Source: Cystobasidiopsis lactophilus (lineage: Eukaryota > Basidiomycota > Agaricostilbomycetes > Agaricostilbales > Chionosphaeraceae). Taken from it: a DNA stretch of 64,000 bases. Both the position numbers and the translations under genes were made by a program. Shown piece by piece: positions 54,281 through 64,000 of the stretch. The DNA is taken from contig BCIO01000003.1 of assembly GCA_001599975.1 (NCBI GenBank), positions 1,364,001 to 1,428,000 on the forward strand, in the 5' to 3' direction. Position 1 is the stretch's first letter, and each line of letters starts with the position of its first letter. The notes beneath the pieces are model-generated. The model was not told the origin of the DNA. It saw only the letters and a list, made by a program, of their open reading frames with translations, and did not search any database.

Positions 54281-55509
54281 TTAATGTGAGGCGACCACTT
54301 TGTGCACCTTGGCGTTCTTGGAGGACTTGGAGGAGGAAGACGCGGGCAAGATTGAGTACTGCCTTGCAGAGTTAGAGCCGTGTCTCGATCTTCAAATGAA
54401 GCAGGTGCAAAACGCACGACGTTCAAAGCTTCCTCGCCACCGCAGTAGCTTAAAGTGTTGCCCTTGCACCTCATGCTGTAGGTTGTAGCGCAATCAGGGT
54501 TCGATAAACGGCGAAAAGGGGGGAAGGAATGGAGACGCACTTGCAACCGGCCAAAACTGGGTCCTTGTTCGTGCTAGCCTTGGCGCCGTTCATGAATGCC
54601 GAACCGCAGTGGCATTCTTGAGCCCACTCGACGCCGGCCAAAGTGAAACCGCCGCTGTCGTACAAAAGGCATCAGACTTGGTCGAGGACCTCCCCGAGAG
54701 GGACGCACGCATGGCAAAGAGAGACACAGTATGGCACTGTCATGTTGTTAGCGATGTGAGTGGCGCCGGTCAGAGCGCGTTTTGGCGATGGTTCGGGGAC
54801 GCAGCCGGCGTAGGTGGCGGAAGGCGTGGTGACGGATTGCACGGTGGCTTCGCAGACCGCGTTTCAGCGTTCTTCCACGCCGCCGACAAGAGCAGTAGGA
54901 AACTCACTAGCTTTGGTGGTCTTGGTCACCGAGTAGAACGCGGTAGCTGCTTTCCCGCCGCACACCTCTGCCGAGTTGCCGGCACAGGCCAAGTTGCAGA
55001 CCGAGTCGGCGGCCTTGGTCAAGCCCAGAGAAGTCATGACTTTGTCAGAGCATCTTGAAACAGGTTTCATTTTTAAGCATTCGTGCGAGCAAGGGATCGA
55101 CAAAATGGAAGGGAGCACGGACATGCAGGACGAGCCGCCTTTGAGGCCGGCGAGAGCGTAGCCAGACTTTGAGCAGGTCGCGATGCAGGACTCGACCGTC
55201 ATGCTGGTCCCATGGCTGATGGCGCCCTGTTATGGACGGCACCGAAAGTTAAATAGGGCGCGTTTTGTTATTTGTTGGGACTAACCTCGTAGTTTGTGCT
55301 CGCTGCGTCTTTGTAGCAGGCAAGGTATTTACCGCCTGCGAAGGGAATGAGCTTGGTCTTGAGACTTGAGCAGGCCCTTTTACCAGTGGGCGTTTTCTTG
55401 AGAGAGGCAGCCGCCGCACTGTCAACAAAGGATATTTTTGAGCATTTGACCTCGTAAGAAGCGTGTCTGCTCACAGGGAAACGAAAGAAAGGGCGAAAAA
55501 CGAATGCAT
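54281..55509 (-). CDS. Secreted WSC-domain protein, probably two WSC domains
   Basis: The signal peptide 'MHSFFALSFVSLSAAAASLK' appears only when an intron (about 55420-55475) is removed from the ATG at 55509. The first WSC domain spans 'LACYKDAASTNYE', 'MTVESCIATCSKSGYALAGL', 'CNLACAGNSAEVCGGKAATA'. The second shows 'FTLAGVEWAQECHCGSAFM' and 'RCKGNTLSYCGGEEALNV'. WSC domains bind glycans and occur in wall sensors and secreted wall proteins. Six or so introns are needed, so exon borders are approximate. No transmembrane anchor is evident, and the C-terminal exon is short and Ser-rich, so a secreted wall protein is more likely than a Wsc sensor. Confidence 0.75.
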
Positions 55510-55674
55510 GATGATAAAAGAGTGTGAAATTAGGTAGGGTGAGTGGTGGAGAGCAAGAGAGAGTCTTGAGGTGTAGCAGCCTGCTGAGGGCCGCCCTCAT
55601 CACATCGTGACCTTGCGATCGGGGCTTTGCAGGCGTCGAGCTGCAGTTGCTTGCCCGCAGCGTCCAGCAGTCAA

Positions 55675-57417
55675 ATGTCAGATTTCCCGGCTCTCAGTGG
55701 TACAGATCATCGGGGGCCACTGCCAGCCTTGTCCCTGGGGCAGACGAACAGCTATGCGACCCAGCTCGGTTCAGGTAAATTGGCCTTGCCTTCGTCCGGT
55801 GGCCTTCACGTCGAGGGCCGCGCACAAGCAGACCCTGGCTCACTCTGCGTTCTTGGACTTGCCAAGCAGTGCCGTATTCAGCAGCGTCAGGCCTCAGCTC
55901 GGCCCCCAGCAGCCAGCGCGATTTTGCTCCCACACTCGACGACTTCCCTGCTTTGGGCTCAGCGCACGGCAACGGCGTCGGTGTCGGCCTCGAGGCGCAG
56001 CAGCAGCAAGCCAGCTCGCTCAGGCAGCAAGAGCAGGCAGCAGCGGCCGCGCTCGCCCATCGCCAGGGCCTGCTAGGCTCCTTGTCCGCCAACGCTTCCG
56101 CCAGCTTGCCCTTCCAGAACAGGCTCGTCTCCCAGCCGGGCAGCGCACCAGATCCGCAGTCAGAAGAAGCAAAGAGGGTGCGTATTTGAGCCCTGGTGCT
56201 GTTCTAAGGGTCAAAAAATTGACCGCAAATTGGGCTTTCTCCCTCCCTTGCCTCTGTTTCGTTCCCACAGAATTACGCATTCAAGCTCAACCAGGCGCAA
56301 AATTGGCAGCAGCTGTCAGGTGCAACGTCAGCTTCCAACACGGGGACGCAACCGCCGCAGCCAGTCGGACTCAGTCGAATAGGCATGCCGCCAGGCGTCA
56401 ATGGCCTCTCCCAGTCCCAGCCAGCGAGCAGCGGGGGACCGCCCGGCGTCGTCGCCCCTCCGTCGCAGCAGCAGAACGGCGCGGCCTCCGCGTTACACCA
56501 AAGGGTCCGCTCGCCCTCCGTCCCACCCATCAGCAGCAACAACCCATCAGCCGGCACGCCCACCTCGAGCACGCTCTCCCACCGCTCCATCCCACAACCG
56601 TCAGCAGCCGCCAAGCAGCCACTACCGCCCCAACAGCAGCTGCAGCAGCATGCAAACGGCACCAGCTACCCATCAGCGGCGGCAGCAACAGCGACGGCGG
56701 CAGGAGGGGCAACAGAGGGGCAAATAGCTCAGACGCCAGCGCAGCAGGTGCTCTTCAGCCCGGCAGATCGGTTTGGCTTGATGGGCTTGCTCCACCTGAT
56801 CAAGATGGCGGATCCGGACACGGCACTGCTCTCGTTGGGCAGCGATTTGTCGAAACTTGGCTTGGACATGGGAAAACGAGAGTGCGTCGTCTCCTCTGTT
56901 CGAGTACCATGCCCAAGATCTCTCGCTCAATGGTAGACATTGGTGCGGGAAAACAGTAGCCTGGCACCGAGCTTCGTGACGCCTTGGTCGGACGCGGAGT
57001 CTGCGGCTGGCGTCGAGCCCGAGTTCACCTTGCCGGCCTGCTACAACGTCCAGCCGCCTGCAGCCAGCACCAAGATGAGCCACTTTGCCGAGGAGACGCT
57101 CTTCTTCATCTTTTACACCATGCCCAAGGATCACCTGCAAGAGGCGGCCGCCCAAGAGCTGTACAAGCACAACTGGCGGTACCACAAGGAGCTCAAGCTT
57201 TGGCTCACCAAAGAGTCCGGCATCGAACCCAGCCAAAAGACCAGCACGTACGAGCGCGGCAGCTACGTCTTCTTCGATCCTACCACTTGGGAAAAGGTCA
57301 AGGTAGGATTAGCGGTCACCTCCTAGCTTCCAGTGGCTCGTTGGCTGATTGTGTTGACTCGCCCAGCAGAAGGAATTCGTCCTCGTCTATGACACCTTGG
57401 CGCCAATGGCAGCCTGA
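55675..57417 (+). CDS. NOT2: CCR4-NOT complex subunit Not2
   Basis: Deadenylation and transcription-complex subunit. The N-terminus has two 'DFPAL' motifs, 'MSDFPALSGTDH' and 'APTLDDFPALGSAHG', as seen in Not2 proteins. A long Gln/Ser/Ala-rich region follows. The Not-box is well conserved: 'DRFGLMGLLHLIKMADPDTA', 'LSKLGLDMGK', 'WRYHKELKLWLTKESGIEPS', 'TYERGSYVFFDPTTWEKV', ending 'KEFVLVYDTLAPMAA'. Introns near 55771-55868, 56178-56271, 56880-56943 and 57304-57370 keep the frame. The first ATG leading into the DFPAL motif is at 55675. About 500 residues. Confidence is high because the Not-box is distinctive. Confidence 0.92.
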
Positions 57418-57757
57418 AAGCTCGCGCTCACCAAAAACTCGCCTCAACCACCACCGACCTTTAGCGCCTTCCATTTTCGCCACCTGACCCTTCCGGATCC
57501 CTCTGGTCTCCTCAAGACCACTTCGTTCAAAGGATAATCGTGCACGGAGTTCTCATGAGGGGAACGACACGGGAACCCGGGGCTTTCTCCTCTTTGTGAA
57601 GAGAACTTCGACACACAACTACTTTTGGGCAGCGGTTCTTTCTCTCGAACCTCTTGTTCGCGTTTGCATAAGCGCTGCTCGCATCATCTGCTTCCTTGTA
57701 CGGATATTACGTAGTATTGTGTTCACTTTCTTCGCAATTTCCCATTTGCACGCGCCT
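57418..57757. other. Convergent 3' intergenic stretch, no gene seen
   Basis: About 340 bases between the NOT2 stop and the stop of the convergent two-TM gene. It should hold both 3' UTRs. No frame with domain content was seen. Confidence 0.45.
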
Positions 57758-58521
57758 TCACTTCTTGGACAGCGCAGCCGCGACCACGATGCCTATCAAC
57801 GCAAAGACCGAGATGACAGACATGATCCGGCACCGCTGTCGCCAAACGTAGATGGACTTCTGCGAGGCCCAGAACGTCGGGTGTGTGTTTTGGCGAGGGT
57901 CGGCGCCACTCAAAAACCGCGAGAGCCGTTTCATGCCAGGCAGCGCATCTGCATCTTGATCCTCCTGTAATGTGATTCATTGAGTGGGCGCAACTTCAAG
58001 GGCAGACGCAGAGAACGCACTGGTGGCAAAACATTTTCGTGCGTGCCTCGGAACGAGTACCTCTTGAGCGCTTCCTCCGAGATGACGGGCAGAGTTTTCT
58101 TCTGCGAGTTCCGCTTCCAGGACTTCCACTCCTCCTTTTGCTTCGATTCCAGAGGCGGCCAGACGCTGCCGATCCAAAAGCAAGGAAACAGCACGAAGCC
58201 AGCCGCGAACAGAATGGCATTGGGCGGAATGGTCTTCAACTTGCTTGGCACCCAAGTGAACTGCTCCTTCGAGGAAGCGAGAGAAATGGAAGACTTGGAC
58301 CGCCGGCGTATGCCGTGACCGAAAGAGATTTGGGTGTGAGGAGCGGGGCGGACAATGGCCGTGGTCTCAGGCATGGTAAAAGCGTCACTGGCAGGCGAAG
58401 GCAGGGCGGAGTCGATCACGTCTTCGACAGTCGTGAAGGGAGACAGGTGCTGCAGCTTCCGCTCCCGTTCCGCTTCCGACTTGCGCCACTCTGAGCGCAG
58501 CTGATGAGGAGTCTTGTCCAT
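57758..58521 (-). CDS. Conserved fungal two-membrane-segment protein
   Basis: About 230 residues. The N-terminal part is charged and Ser-rich ('MDKTPHQLRSEWRKSEAERE', 'HGIRRRSKSSISLASSKEQF'). A first hydrophobic segment is 'NAILFAAGFVLFPCFWIG', and a second, near the C-terminus, is 'IMSVISVFALIGIVVAAALS' followed by two Lys. The motif 'SQKSIYVWRQRCRIMSV' before the second segment resembles fungal proteins annotated only as hypothetical or serine-rich. One intron (about 57970-58031) between 'VLPP' and 'EDQDADALP' joins the two halves in frame. Likely an endomembrane or mitochondrial membrane protein. Its start is 37 bases from the stop of the next minus-strand gene. Confidence 0.65.
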
Positions 58522-58558
58522 GACATTCGAGGGAGCGTGTGTAGGGTAAGTCTGTGGA

Positions 58559-59881
58559 TCAGATCACAAATTCAGTGATTGGCACAACTAGGACGACAAC
58601 ACCAAAACGAACAAGCTTGGAAGGCACAGGTTGAAAATGGCGAGGCAGCGCGATCGTGAACTCCAAAGGCGTTGTAAAGTCTTCCGAGCTCAGAGACTGC
58701 CGAGCGGACACGAAACCCTCTTCATTTTCTGTCGAGCTGGGGCGCGTGATCGTCAATGCCAAGGTGGTGCTGTCGGGCACGAGCGTGGGAGTGAAGCGCC
58801 AGAACGCTGATTTGAGATTGAAAGGGGAGCGACCTGGGGCCCGAGAGTTGTAGAGAACGGATGCCGCGTTGCTGTTCTTAGCCAGCTGGAAACTTTCGTC
58901 CAGCGCTTCGCTGTCCGAGCTGTCATCATCGTCTCGCGACGACTCGGGTGCCGATTCCCAATCCGCCTCCTCTTCGGTAGAGCCTTCGCCGACTGGTTCA
59001 ATCAGGATGTTGGGCAGACTGGATGATCTCCGTCTCGAAGGTCGTGGTCGGACTCGGGAGTGGGAATGGGAATGAGAGTCGTGGGACGAGGACAAGGGCG
59101 AGCGAGGGCCTTCGGACGAGGAGGTAACCCTGGCATCCGAGCTGATTCTAACGCTGTCTCCAGACTGGTTCGGCGAGGAGTGCGTCGACGATCTGTGCCT
59201 TGCAGCCCGAAGCAAGCTTTCGGCCACCTTCTCCGAAGCAATCAGAGGGCGCTCATCCAAATTGACTGAATTTGGCACACCTGATACTCTAAGCTGGCCG
59301 AGGAAGTGTTGGCTGAGGCTACCCTTGATCTTGAGGAGGCTGAAGACCGCGTCGGTGACGGTCGTGGTGACCTCGGTCGCCTTGGAGACGGGATTTGGAG
59401 AGAGCCTCCGGCTGAGGAATCGTAGAAGTTTTCTGAGCTGCTGCTGGTCAAGGCCGCTCGTCGTTGCGACCTGACCCTGACACGACGCGTGCCGGAGTGG
59501 GTGGCAGAGGACGACGGTTCATGGGGCAAGCCAGCAGCAGGATCCACGCGCTGAGTGGCTGTCACGTCCACATCGGGCCACAGGCTGAGGTGCGGAGCAG
59601 GCACGACCGTGTCCTCTTCATCCATGGCAGGCCAGAGCAGGAGGCCGTCCGCAGGCAAGAGACAGAGCGTCGGCCCAAAAGAAAGGGGAGCTGTGCAAAT
59701 GGCGCTCGACGCACGGACGTTGTTTTGGCCTTCGAGCTTTCCATCGACCTACAGACCAGGTCAACGGGAGCGTCGACACTTGGCAGCGCAATAGAATCAA
59801 GGCAGCCATGATTGACGCTGAGAGCCAGAAAGGGCCGCGTTGCCACTGCAGCTCAGTTTTTGCCACCGATGAGGCTCGCAT
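58559..59881 (-). CDS. Orphan protein with hydrophobic N-terminus
   Basis: I do not recognise it. The ATG at 59881 gives 'MRASSVAKTELQWQRGPFWL' and 'SASIMAALILLRCQ', possibly a signal anchor. A short intron of about 31 bases then leads to 'VDGKLEGQNNVRASSAICTA'. The middle is Ser/Pro-rich; a second splice changes frame to 'QQQLRKLLRFLSRRLSPNPV', 'VTDAVFSLLKIKGSLSQHFL'. A His/Ser-rich low-complexity part and an acidic 'SRDDDDSSDSEALDE' precede a more ordered C-terminus 'FTIALPRHFQPVPS' with a final hydrophobic 'RFGVVVLVVPITEF'. A seipin-like order was considered but not supported by motifs. Confidence 0.5.
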
Positions 59882-60122
59882 GCCCTTTGGTGGTCGGACG
59901 GACAAGCGGTTGTGAATGTAGGCAAGGCCAAGTGCAGGGATCAAGACCTTTTAACGCGTACGGCTCAATGGTGCGCGCGGGACAAGCGACGTCCTCCGAG
60001 GGCCGAGAAGTTGGACTCACGGTGGCAAGCTAAATAGACGTGTGCAGCAGATCGCATTGAATCTGTGGCATATGCGACGACAGACTTTGTACAATTCATG
60101 TCAACTAAGCTCTACAAATGGT

Positions 60123-61315
60123 CTACACCTTTGCCTCGACCATCCGCTTGTCTGCATTGTCGGAGAAGCGGTCCTGGCGCGGCGCCACCTTGCAGAAAGT
60201 GAACAAGGGGTGGCTGACGAAGAGGGCGATAATGCACAAGGACATGGGGATGGCATCAAACAAGAAGTAGAACTCGTGAGTCGAGAGGAAGCCGTCGAAG
60301 CCCTACACTGCGCATCAGCTCGAAATCATTACTCGGTATCGGCAAAACACTCACTTGTCCGAGCTCGACACAACGATAGAAGTTTCGGAAACAAAGCAAG
60401 AAGGAAGCGATGGCTAATCCGACGACGGCGAGCTTCAGAGGACGCGGCTGATGTGGGAGCGAGTTGCTCGGGGTGTATTTGTGGAGACGGTAGAAGTAGT
60501 CGATCGCCAGTCCCACGAAGGCCAGCATGTTGGCCTCTTGAAACGCGATACCAGCAAGGTAGATGTGCGAGCCGGTCTTGGCCGAAGCATGACTGGAGTT
60601 GTCGCCAACATAAGCGGCTGCAGCTGACCCCGACATACCGCCACCAGTGCCTTGAAGAATCAGAGTGAGGATGTCGATGATCACAAAGGCCCAGATGGCG
60701 ACGCGAGGCGTGATTCGCGACAGGGACGGGTCTATTCGAGTGAAGAGGCGGACAAAAATGACATAGCATGTCGCACTCCAGAATGTTGGTGCAAGAGCGA
60801 GACAGATTTGATTGATCAAGTAGAAACCCAGTGAGTTGGGAGTGTAGTGAGCCGCCAATCTTCCGATCCAGCCCTGTTGAGCACCAACAGCATTAGTAAC
60901 GGCTTCTAATCGAGTAACAGAAGACGTGGAGAGAGTAATGGAGATGAAGATTGACGTGGCGGTAACCATTGAATTGGAAGAGGGCAGCCATCGAGATAGA
61001 GAATGAACACTGACGATGACTTCAATCAATCCGCCGATGACCGTGACCACCGTCCACCATTGTTTCGACTTGATCATAGCTCCCAGGTGTGCCAAGGTGC
61101 CCAGAGAGTATATGATGACGAAAGCCACGCCCAAGCCTGCTCCAGGAAGTGAGCGGAGCAATCGTCGGTGGAAATTAAATCGCTCACCCATCGTTGGCCA
61201 GTACCCAAACAAGTTGTCGGGGTCTTCAGAGGCAACATAGGCTGTTTTTGGGGTCTTAGGCGAGAGCAGGAGAGTGGCAAAATGTAAACAACTCACGAAC
61301 GAATGGGAGTCCCAT
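60123..61315 (-). CDS. RTA1-like (7-TM lipid-translocating exporter) family protein
   Basis: Fungal RTA1/RSB1/PUG1 family membrane protein, linked in yeasts to sphingoid-base or sterol-drug resistance. From the ATG at 61315 a five-codon first exon splices to 'TPKTAYVASEDPDNLFGYWP'. Seven hydrophobic segments are seen, including 'GLGVAFVIIYSLGTLAHLGA', 'FYLINQICLALAPTFWSATC', 'VAIWAFVIIDILTLILQGTG' and 'LKLAVVGLAIASFLLCFRNF'. 'RNFYRCVELGQGFDGFLSTH' is the family loop, followed by 'EFYFLFDAIPMSLCIIALFV'. The 'DILTLILQGTGGGMSGSA' block is a hallmark. Introns at about 61263-61300 and 60305-60355. The C-terminal tail is basic and short. Confidence 0.88.
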
Positions 61316-61806
61316 GATTTTTGATGGTTTTGGAGGGAGATTAGGGAAATGTGATAGGATGAAGAGTCAGAGGAGAGATGAGAGGTCGTTTAAGAACAAG
61401 AGCAGCCAAGCCCTTCAGAGCTCAGGTCGGGCGCCTTGGTGCCCGCTCGGCGTGAGATGTGGCCGAAGAGCGCGATCTGGGGCGAGTGACGTCGATTCTG
61501 GCTGTATAGCGTATCGCTGAAGAAGTGCAAGGACGCAGAAGCTAGAGAAGCGAGAAGGCAAGCGAGGAGATCGGTGCCGTAATGGGAATGGAGAAGTGCA
61601 AGGCAGGCCGGCGCCAGGCCCGTGATATCGAGGGTCACTTGAGCACCAAAGGCCGCCTGGGCGCGCCACTAGCTCGAAGGACAGCTGTAATGTGACAACT
61701 ATGCAATCCAATTGTACACCAATTGTCGAGGGACGTCGAGGGCCGGGGACAAGAGACGCAGAATTGAACCCTCCGACCTTGCTCCACTCCCATCAAAACA
61801 CTAACA
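61316..61806. other. Divergent intergenic stretch, no gene seen
   Basis: About 490 bases between the RTA1-like start and the bL21m start. Short overlapping frames only. It likely contains both promoters. Confidence 0.45.
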
Positions 61807-62364
61807 ATGCAACAGTGCTCTTGCTTCCTCCGGCAGGCCTTGCGGACCCAGTTGAGACAGTATTCGACACCGGCCAAGCAGCTGCCGCCGGCGACAGCGC
61901 TAGAACTGCTCAAGAGCCAACCTTCCCACTATGCGGTCGCTCAGCTGCATCAGCGCCTGTACCTGCTCACGCCCAACGACCTGCTCACCGTCCCGCGAAT
62001 GAACGACCTCAAAGTTGGCGAGCAGATCAAGCTGTCGCGGGTGGTCGAGGTCGGCTCCAGAAATTTTACGCTGCGGGCGCCGGAGCTGCCCAAGGGAGGG
62101 CTAGAGCGGCCGGTTCTGGGCGACAACGAAGTGGAGGTGTTTGCGACGGTGGTGGAGCACACCAAGAGCCGGCTGCAGAGGGTGGAAAAGTTCAAGAGGC
62201 GGCATCGCTACCATCGCTCGCTCAAGCACAAGGGCAAATGGACCAGGCTGCGCATCAACGAGATCCGGTTGGGCTCCTCGGCGTCTTCTTTGTCCGATCC
62301 TGCGCCAACAGAGGCGACCAACCAGCAAGCAGATGGACAGGCTTTGCATGCAGCAGGACCATAG
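61807..62364 (+). CDS. MRPL49: Mitochondrial large-subunit ribosomal protein bL21m
   Basis: Intronless 185-residue protein. The N-terminus 'MQQCSCFLRQALRTQLRQYS' is a likely mitochondrial presequence. The L21 core is 'LHQRLYLLTPNDLLTVPRMN', 'VGEQIKLSRVVEVGSRNFTL', 'VFATVVEHTKSRLQRVEKFK' and the rRNA-binding 'RRHRYHRSLKHKGKWTRLRI'. A Ser/Ala tail of about 30 residues is extra relative to bacterial L21. It is one of the few single-exon genes in the window. Confidence 0.9.
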   Translation: MQQCSCFLRQALRTQLRQYSTPAKQLPPATALELLKSQPSHYAVAQLHQRLYLLTPNDLLTVPRMNDLKVGEQIKLSRVVEVGSRNFTLRAPELPKGGLERPVLGDNEVEVFATVVEHTKSRLQRVEKFKRRHRYHRSLKHKGKWTRLRINEIRLGSSASSLSDPAPTEATNQQADGQALHAAGP

Positions 62365-62750
62365 AGGATGCGTGCGTCCCTTGTTCATCATTTACACCTT
62401 GCGCCTAGTCTGACATTCACAAGTGCAGCTTACTGATCTTGTTTCACGTTGGGGCCGGAACGGCGGGCTTGCAGGGAGGCAGAGGGAGGGCGGTGATCTC
62501 GATGGAGGGCACCGGGGATGGATTTGACGAGGGCTCGTTAGGCTTTTGAGCCAAATGTCACACTAGACGCCTCAGGAAGGTGCCAACCATTTATTTAAGC
62601 TGCCTACCATGCCTTGAGTAACCATGAGCCCGAGCCAACCACCCACACGACTTCTTTTGATGTTGACTCAGGCGACCATCTTGCAAATCCCTGCCTTCGA
62701 AACCGCATCGAGTTTGGGCTTCTCTTCCTCACCAAAGTCTTACTTCAATC
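62365..62750. other. Intergenic stretch, no gene seen
   Basis: About 385 bases between bL21m and the PurU-like gene, on the same strand. No credible gene; probably terminator of one and promoter of the next. Confidence 0.4.
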
Positions 62751-64000
62751 ATGGCCTTCACACCGGATGGCATCTTCTCGTACATCTTGACCCTTTCCTG
62801 CTCGGACCAACCTGGGATAGTCGCTGCCGTTTCTGGACTGCTAGCCAAACACTCTTTGAACATCGAAGAGTCTGCGCAGTTCCATGATTCGCACACCAAA
62901 AAGTTCTTCTTGCGGATGCAGTTCGCGGCGACGCAGGGCACCTCGACACTGCTGGCTTTGGAGGAGATCAAGAAGGCTTTCGAGCCGGTTGCCAGCCAGT
63001 TCCAAGCGTCTTGGGAGCTGCACAATTCCAAAGACAAGCCCAAGGTCTTGATCATGGTGTAAGGTTCTCGAAAATGCTTGAATACTAGGTATTGAGAGCG
63101 TTTGACTTCAATAGGTCCAAGATTGGTCACTGCCTCAACGACCTGCTCTTCCGACAATCTAGCGGCCAATTGCCCATCGACATCCCGCTCATCGTTTCGA
63201 ACCACCCAGACTTTGAGAGTCACGCCAAAATGTACAACATCCCGTTCCATCACATCCCGGTGACTAAGGACACAAAGGTGGAGGCCGAAGCCAAGGTGCT
63301 CGACCTCATCAAGGAGCACGGCGTCCAGCTCGTGGTCATGGCTGTAAGCTTTTCAAATAATTCATGCTTACCTCTGCTCAAGCGAGAGTGCGCAGCGATA
63401 CATGCAAGTGCTGACGGCGCACTTCTGCGATACTGCGCCACCGGTTTGCTACTTTGCTTCTCGGCCTTGCTTTCGTTTTGTTTAAAATCAAGAGTCACAG
63501 GTCATCAACATTCACCACTCGAGTCTGCCGGCCTTTGCTGGCGCCAAGCCGTATCACCAAGCCTTTGATCGAGGGTGAGTTTCGCCTTAGAAGGGAGCTC
63601 TGAGAATGCTGACGCCGTTCTGAATCCTGTAGAGTGAAGCTCATTGGAGGTCAGTTGGATGAGAGAAACGACTGAGCGAGCGCGCTGAATTCCACTCCGT
63701 CAATAGCCACCGCCCACTTTGCCACCTCGGGACTAGACGAGGTGCGGCCCTTTGAATACGTTTTTAATGTCCTCCTCACCTCTGCTTTCGCTGACAGGGC
63801 CCGATCATCGAGCAAGACTTTGAAAAAGTCAACCACTCCAACTCGCCCAAAGAACTCACCGCCATTGGCTCAAATATCGAGTGTGTGGTGCTCGGCCGCG
63901 CCATCAAATGGTATGCGGAGCGCAGGGTCTTCCGCAACGGCAACAAGGTTTGTCGCTACCTCCACAAAACAAACTCTGCCGGCCACTCACTGTCTTTTGG
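62751..64000 (+). CDS. 10-formyltetrahydrofolate deformylase (PurU-like), 3' end outside the window
   Basis: Hydrolyses 10-formyl-THF to formate and THF. An N-terminal ACT domain is '[20 protein letters not shown]', '[18 protein letters not shown]'. The formyltransferase-fold part is '[20 protein letters not shown]', '[11 protein letters not shown]', '[11 protein letters not shown]', '[15 protein letters not shown]', then '[20 protein letters not shown]' with the catalytic Asn and His, and 'ATSGLDEGPIIEQD' with the catalytic Asp. Introns near 63060-63116, 63343-63389, 63444-63499, 63572-63634, 63645-63704 and about 63740-63799; several exons are tiny (VKLIG is five codons). The last exon seen ends '[10 protein letters not shown]', so only the final few residues are missing. 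Confidence 0.9.

Noticed and set aside
58559-59881. Seipin-like assignment
   Set aside because: A hydrophobic N-terminus and C-terminus suggested it, but no seipin luminal motifs were found; left as an orphan.
1-64000. Transposable or virus-derived elements
   Set aside because: No reverse transcriptase, integrase, transposase or long terminal repeat was recognised; the only sizeable repeats are the two coding duplications listed.

Overview
This window is nuclear DNA from a fungus, most likely a basidiomycete. The genes are dense and on both strands. Almost all are interrupted by many short GT-AG introns of about 30-85 bases, usually 45-65, and the coding sequence is moderately GC-rich with GC-rich third positions. 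Proteins such as Mis12, Wapl, Ctf4, Glo3, Not2, Rrp6 and Mcx1 are eukaryotic. The intron style and GC content fit Pucciniomycotina such as Microbotryomycetes, but that is inference. I read 35 protein-coding genes. I found no convincing tRNA, rRNA, CRISPR array or transposable element. Gene models were made by eye from frame continuity across GT/AG sites, so exon ends are approximate unless a reading frame fixes them.

Layout. 0-7 kb: mitochondrial ribosomal protein mL44, an orphan gene, an acidic orphan with an odd 3' end, a MYND-finger protein and an NmrA-like protein. 7-19.5 kb: START-domain protein, CTF4 replication hub, exosome nuclease RRP6, a TPR protein, and a Derlin with a Cdc48-binding tail. 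19.4-21.2 kb: fatty-aldehyde-type ALDH. 21.6-23.9 kb: first member of an unrecognised three-module family, called here NCL. 24-41.6 kb: RRM/R3H RNA-binding protein, cohesin remover WAPL, kinetochore protein MIS12, a second MYND protein, a coiled-coil orphan, a J-domain protein, a secreted protein, MYG1, mitochondrial ClpX (MCX1) and an allantoate-type MFS transporter. 41.7-50.3 kb: three more NCL genes in tandem on the minus strand, with a cysteine-rich secreted protein inserted among them. 50.6-64 kb: ArfGAP GLO3, an MDR oxidoreductase, a WSC-domain surface protein, NOT2, a two-TM protein, an orphan, an RTA1-like exporter, mitochondrial bL21m and a formyltetrahydrofolate deformylase cut by the window end.

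Most of the window is conserved housekeeping sequence. Several gene pairs are divergent with 90-220 bp between start codons (START/CTF4, RRP6/TPR, Derlin/ALDH, MYG1/MCX1), so shared promoters are likely. The most novel content is the NCL family: an N-terminal module of about 125 residues, a basic Ser/Pro-rich linker, a short Cys-motif/WEGWP module, and an LRR-like C-terminal half. One member has duplicated its N-terminal module in tandem, and another carries a 51-bp coding minisatellite. These are signs of fast, lineage-specific evolution next to secreted-protein genes.
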